Positions 14,746-15,422 of a DNA stretch of 15,422 nt are shown here, piece by piece. How positions within the stretch are numbered: position 1 is the stretch's first letter; the number at the start of each line of letters is the position of its first letter. Source of the DNA: Sphingomonadales bacterium (GTDB lineage Bacteria; Pseudomonadota; Alphaproteobacteria; Sphingomonadales; Sphingomonadaceae); the NCBI GenBank assembly GCA_027486275.1, contig JAIXPM010000060.1, positions 1 through 15,422 of the forward strand, written 5' to 3'. Below the pieces are notes generated by a model. It searched no databases. It saw nothing but the letters and a program-made list of their open reading frames with translations, and had not been told where the DNA came from. Both the position numbers and the translations under genes were made by a program.

Positions 14746-15422
14746 TCGGCGGCCTCCTGCACCACGATGAGCGAGGAGACGCAGGCGGCCATAGTGGCAC
14801 TGGCGCGGGCCACCGGGTTGGTGAGGTGGTAGTTGCTGTAGGCCAGATGCAGCGCGCCCTGCACCGGGGCGGCGTTCACGGCTGGCAGGGTGCCCACACG
14901 GGCGATCAGGCCGTCGCGGGCCAGATCGGGCCAATCGGCGGCGATGCGGCGGCGCAGGGCCGACAGATCATCATAGGGCAGTTTCTGGCCCAGCACGGAG
15001 GACAAGGCGCGCAGGATCGTCCAATCCTCGCGCGCGTCGCCGGGCGGCTGCGTGGCCTTCAGTGCGCGCTGCACGCGGCCTTCCATGTTCACATAGGTGC
15101 CGGGCTTTTCGGTGTAGGCAGCGGCCGGCAGGATCACATCGGCATGGCGCACGCCGTGATCGCCGTGAGTGCCGATATAGACGGTGAAGCGTCCGGACAT
15201 CACGTTGACTTCATCGGCGCCAACCAAGAACAGCGCCTTCACACCGGTATCGCCGAGCAAAGCATTGACGCCGCCGTCGACGGCGAGGCCCAGCCGCAGT
15301 GCACCAGCGCGGGCGGCGGCAGTGTGGACGAGGTTGAAGCCGTTCCAGCCATCCTTGACCACGCCCAGTTGCACGGCAGCGGCGCGGGCGGCAGCATAGA
15401 GGCCAGGTGTTTTCAGCGCGCC
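14742..15422 (-). CDS. nuoG: NADH-quinone oxidoreductase subunit G, C-terminal part (cut by window edge)
   Basis: Only the last 226 residues are in the window; the frame is open through base 15422 with no start needed inside. NuoG is the large Fe-S subunit of the peripheral arm (75-kDa subunit homologue) with N-terminal [2Fe-2S]/[4Fe-4S] domains and a molybdopterin-oxidoreductase-like body. The visible part belongs to that body: [30 protein letters not shown] and [13 protein letters not shown], followed by [13 protein letters not shown]. These GTYVNMEGR and ADVILP motifs are diagnostic. The cluster-binding cysteines lie in the missing N-terminal part, so integrity cannot be judged. The TGA overlaps the nuoH ATG (ATGA), placing nuoG in the same operon; nuoA-F presumably continue to the right. 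Confidence 0.95.
   Translation of the reverse strand, partial: GALKTPGLYAAARAAAVQLGVVKDGWNGFNLVHTAAARAGALRLGLAVDGGVNALLGDTGVKALFLVGADEVNVMSGRFTVYIGTHGDHGVRHADVILPAAAYTEKPGTYVNMEGRVQRALKATQPPGDAREDWTILRALSSVLGQKLPYDDLSALRRRIAADWPDLARDGLIARVGTLPAVNAAPVQGALHLAYSNYHLTNPVARASATMAACVSSLIVVQEAAE
14753..14758 (-). promoter_or_regulatory. Shine-Dalgarno of nuoH
   Basis: AGGAGG on the minus strand, 7 nt before the nuoH ATG at 14745, within the final codons of nuoG. It is one of only two perfect consensus sites in the operon (the other precedes coaX) and supports the ATG at 14745 over upstream in-frame starts. Confidence 0.7.

Noticed and set aside
13705..14832. 375-codon open frame on the plus strand opposite nuoH
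   Set aside because: Antisense shadow of an intact NuoH; the translation is almost entirely His/Gln/Glu/Arg/Asp with no motif.

Overview
The window is a GC-rich bacterial chromosome segment with typical alphaproteobacterial content, most likely from the order Sphingomonadales. The main clue is the minus-strand gene order nuoG-H-I-J-K-L-M-N-birA-coaX-rnj-DUF1467, which I know from sphingomonads. The genus cannot be read from the sequence. I saw no insertion sequences, prophage genes, CRISPR arrays, rRNA or tRNA genes.

Layout. Positions 18-2201 (+) encode a 727-residue, Ala-rich, largely helical protein with two N-terminal membrane segments and a distinct C-terminal domain; its function is unknown. 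A 135-bp intergenic region (2202-2336) follows, holding two adjacent GC-rich hairpins and a perfect 6-bp inverted repeat. Then come a short-chain dehydrogenase/reductase (2337-3179) and, 10 bp later, a divergent TrpF-like TIM-barrel protein (3190-3846). This last gene meets the minus-strand operon tail to tail with a 22-bp overlap.

From 3825 to the right edge everything is on the minus strand and reads as one operon. In transcription order it holds the C-terminal part of NuoG (cut by the window edge), NuoH, NuoI, NuoJ, NuoK, NuoL, NuoM and NuoN of respiratory complex I, then biotin-protein ligase, type III pantothenate kinase, ribonuclease J and a small DUF1467 membrane protein. Nearly every junction is a 1-nt (TGATG or TAATG) or 4-nt (ATGA, GTGA or TTGA) stop/start overlap; the exceptions are nuoK/nuoL (2-nt gap) and birA/coaX (13-nt gap with a strong Shine-Dalgarno sequence). 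I see no terminator or obvious promoter inside the run.

How the genes work together. NuoH forms the quinone-site channel, NuoI carries two [4Fe-4S] clusters that pass electrons towards it, and NuoJ, K, L, M and N form the proton-pumping membrane arm. The charged residues expected in the pumping subunits are all visible. BirA and CoaX are cofactor genes (protein biotinylation, first step of CoA synthesis) and RNase J is an mRNA decay and rRNA maturation enzyme; these apparently share transcription with complex I. The plus-strand SDR/TrpF-like pair and the coiled-coil gene are the accessory part of the window and the least explained.
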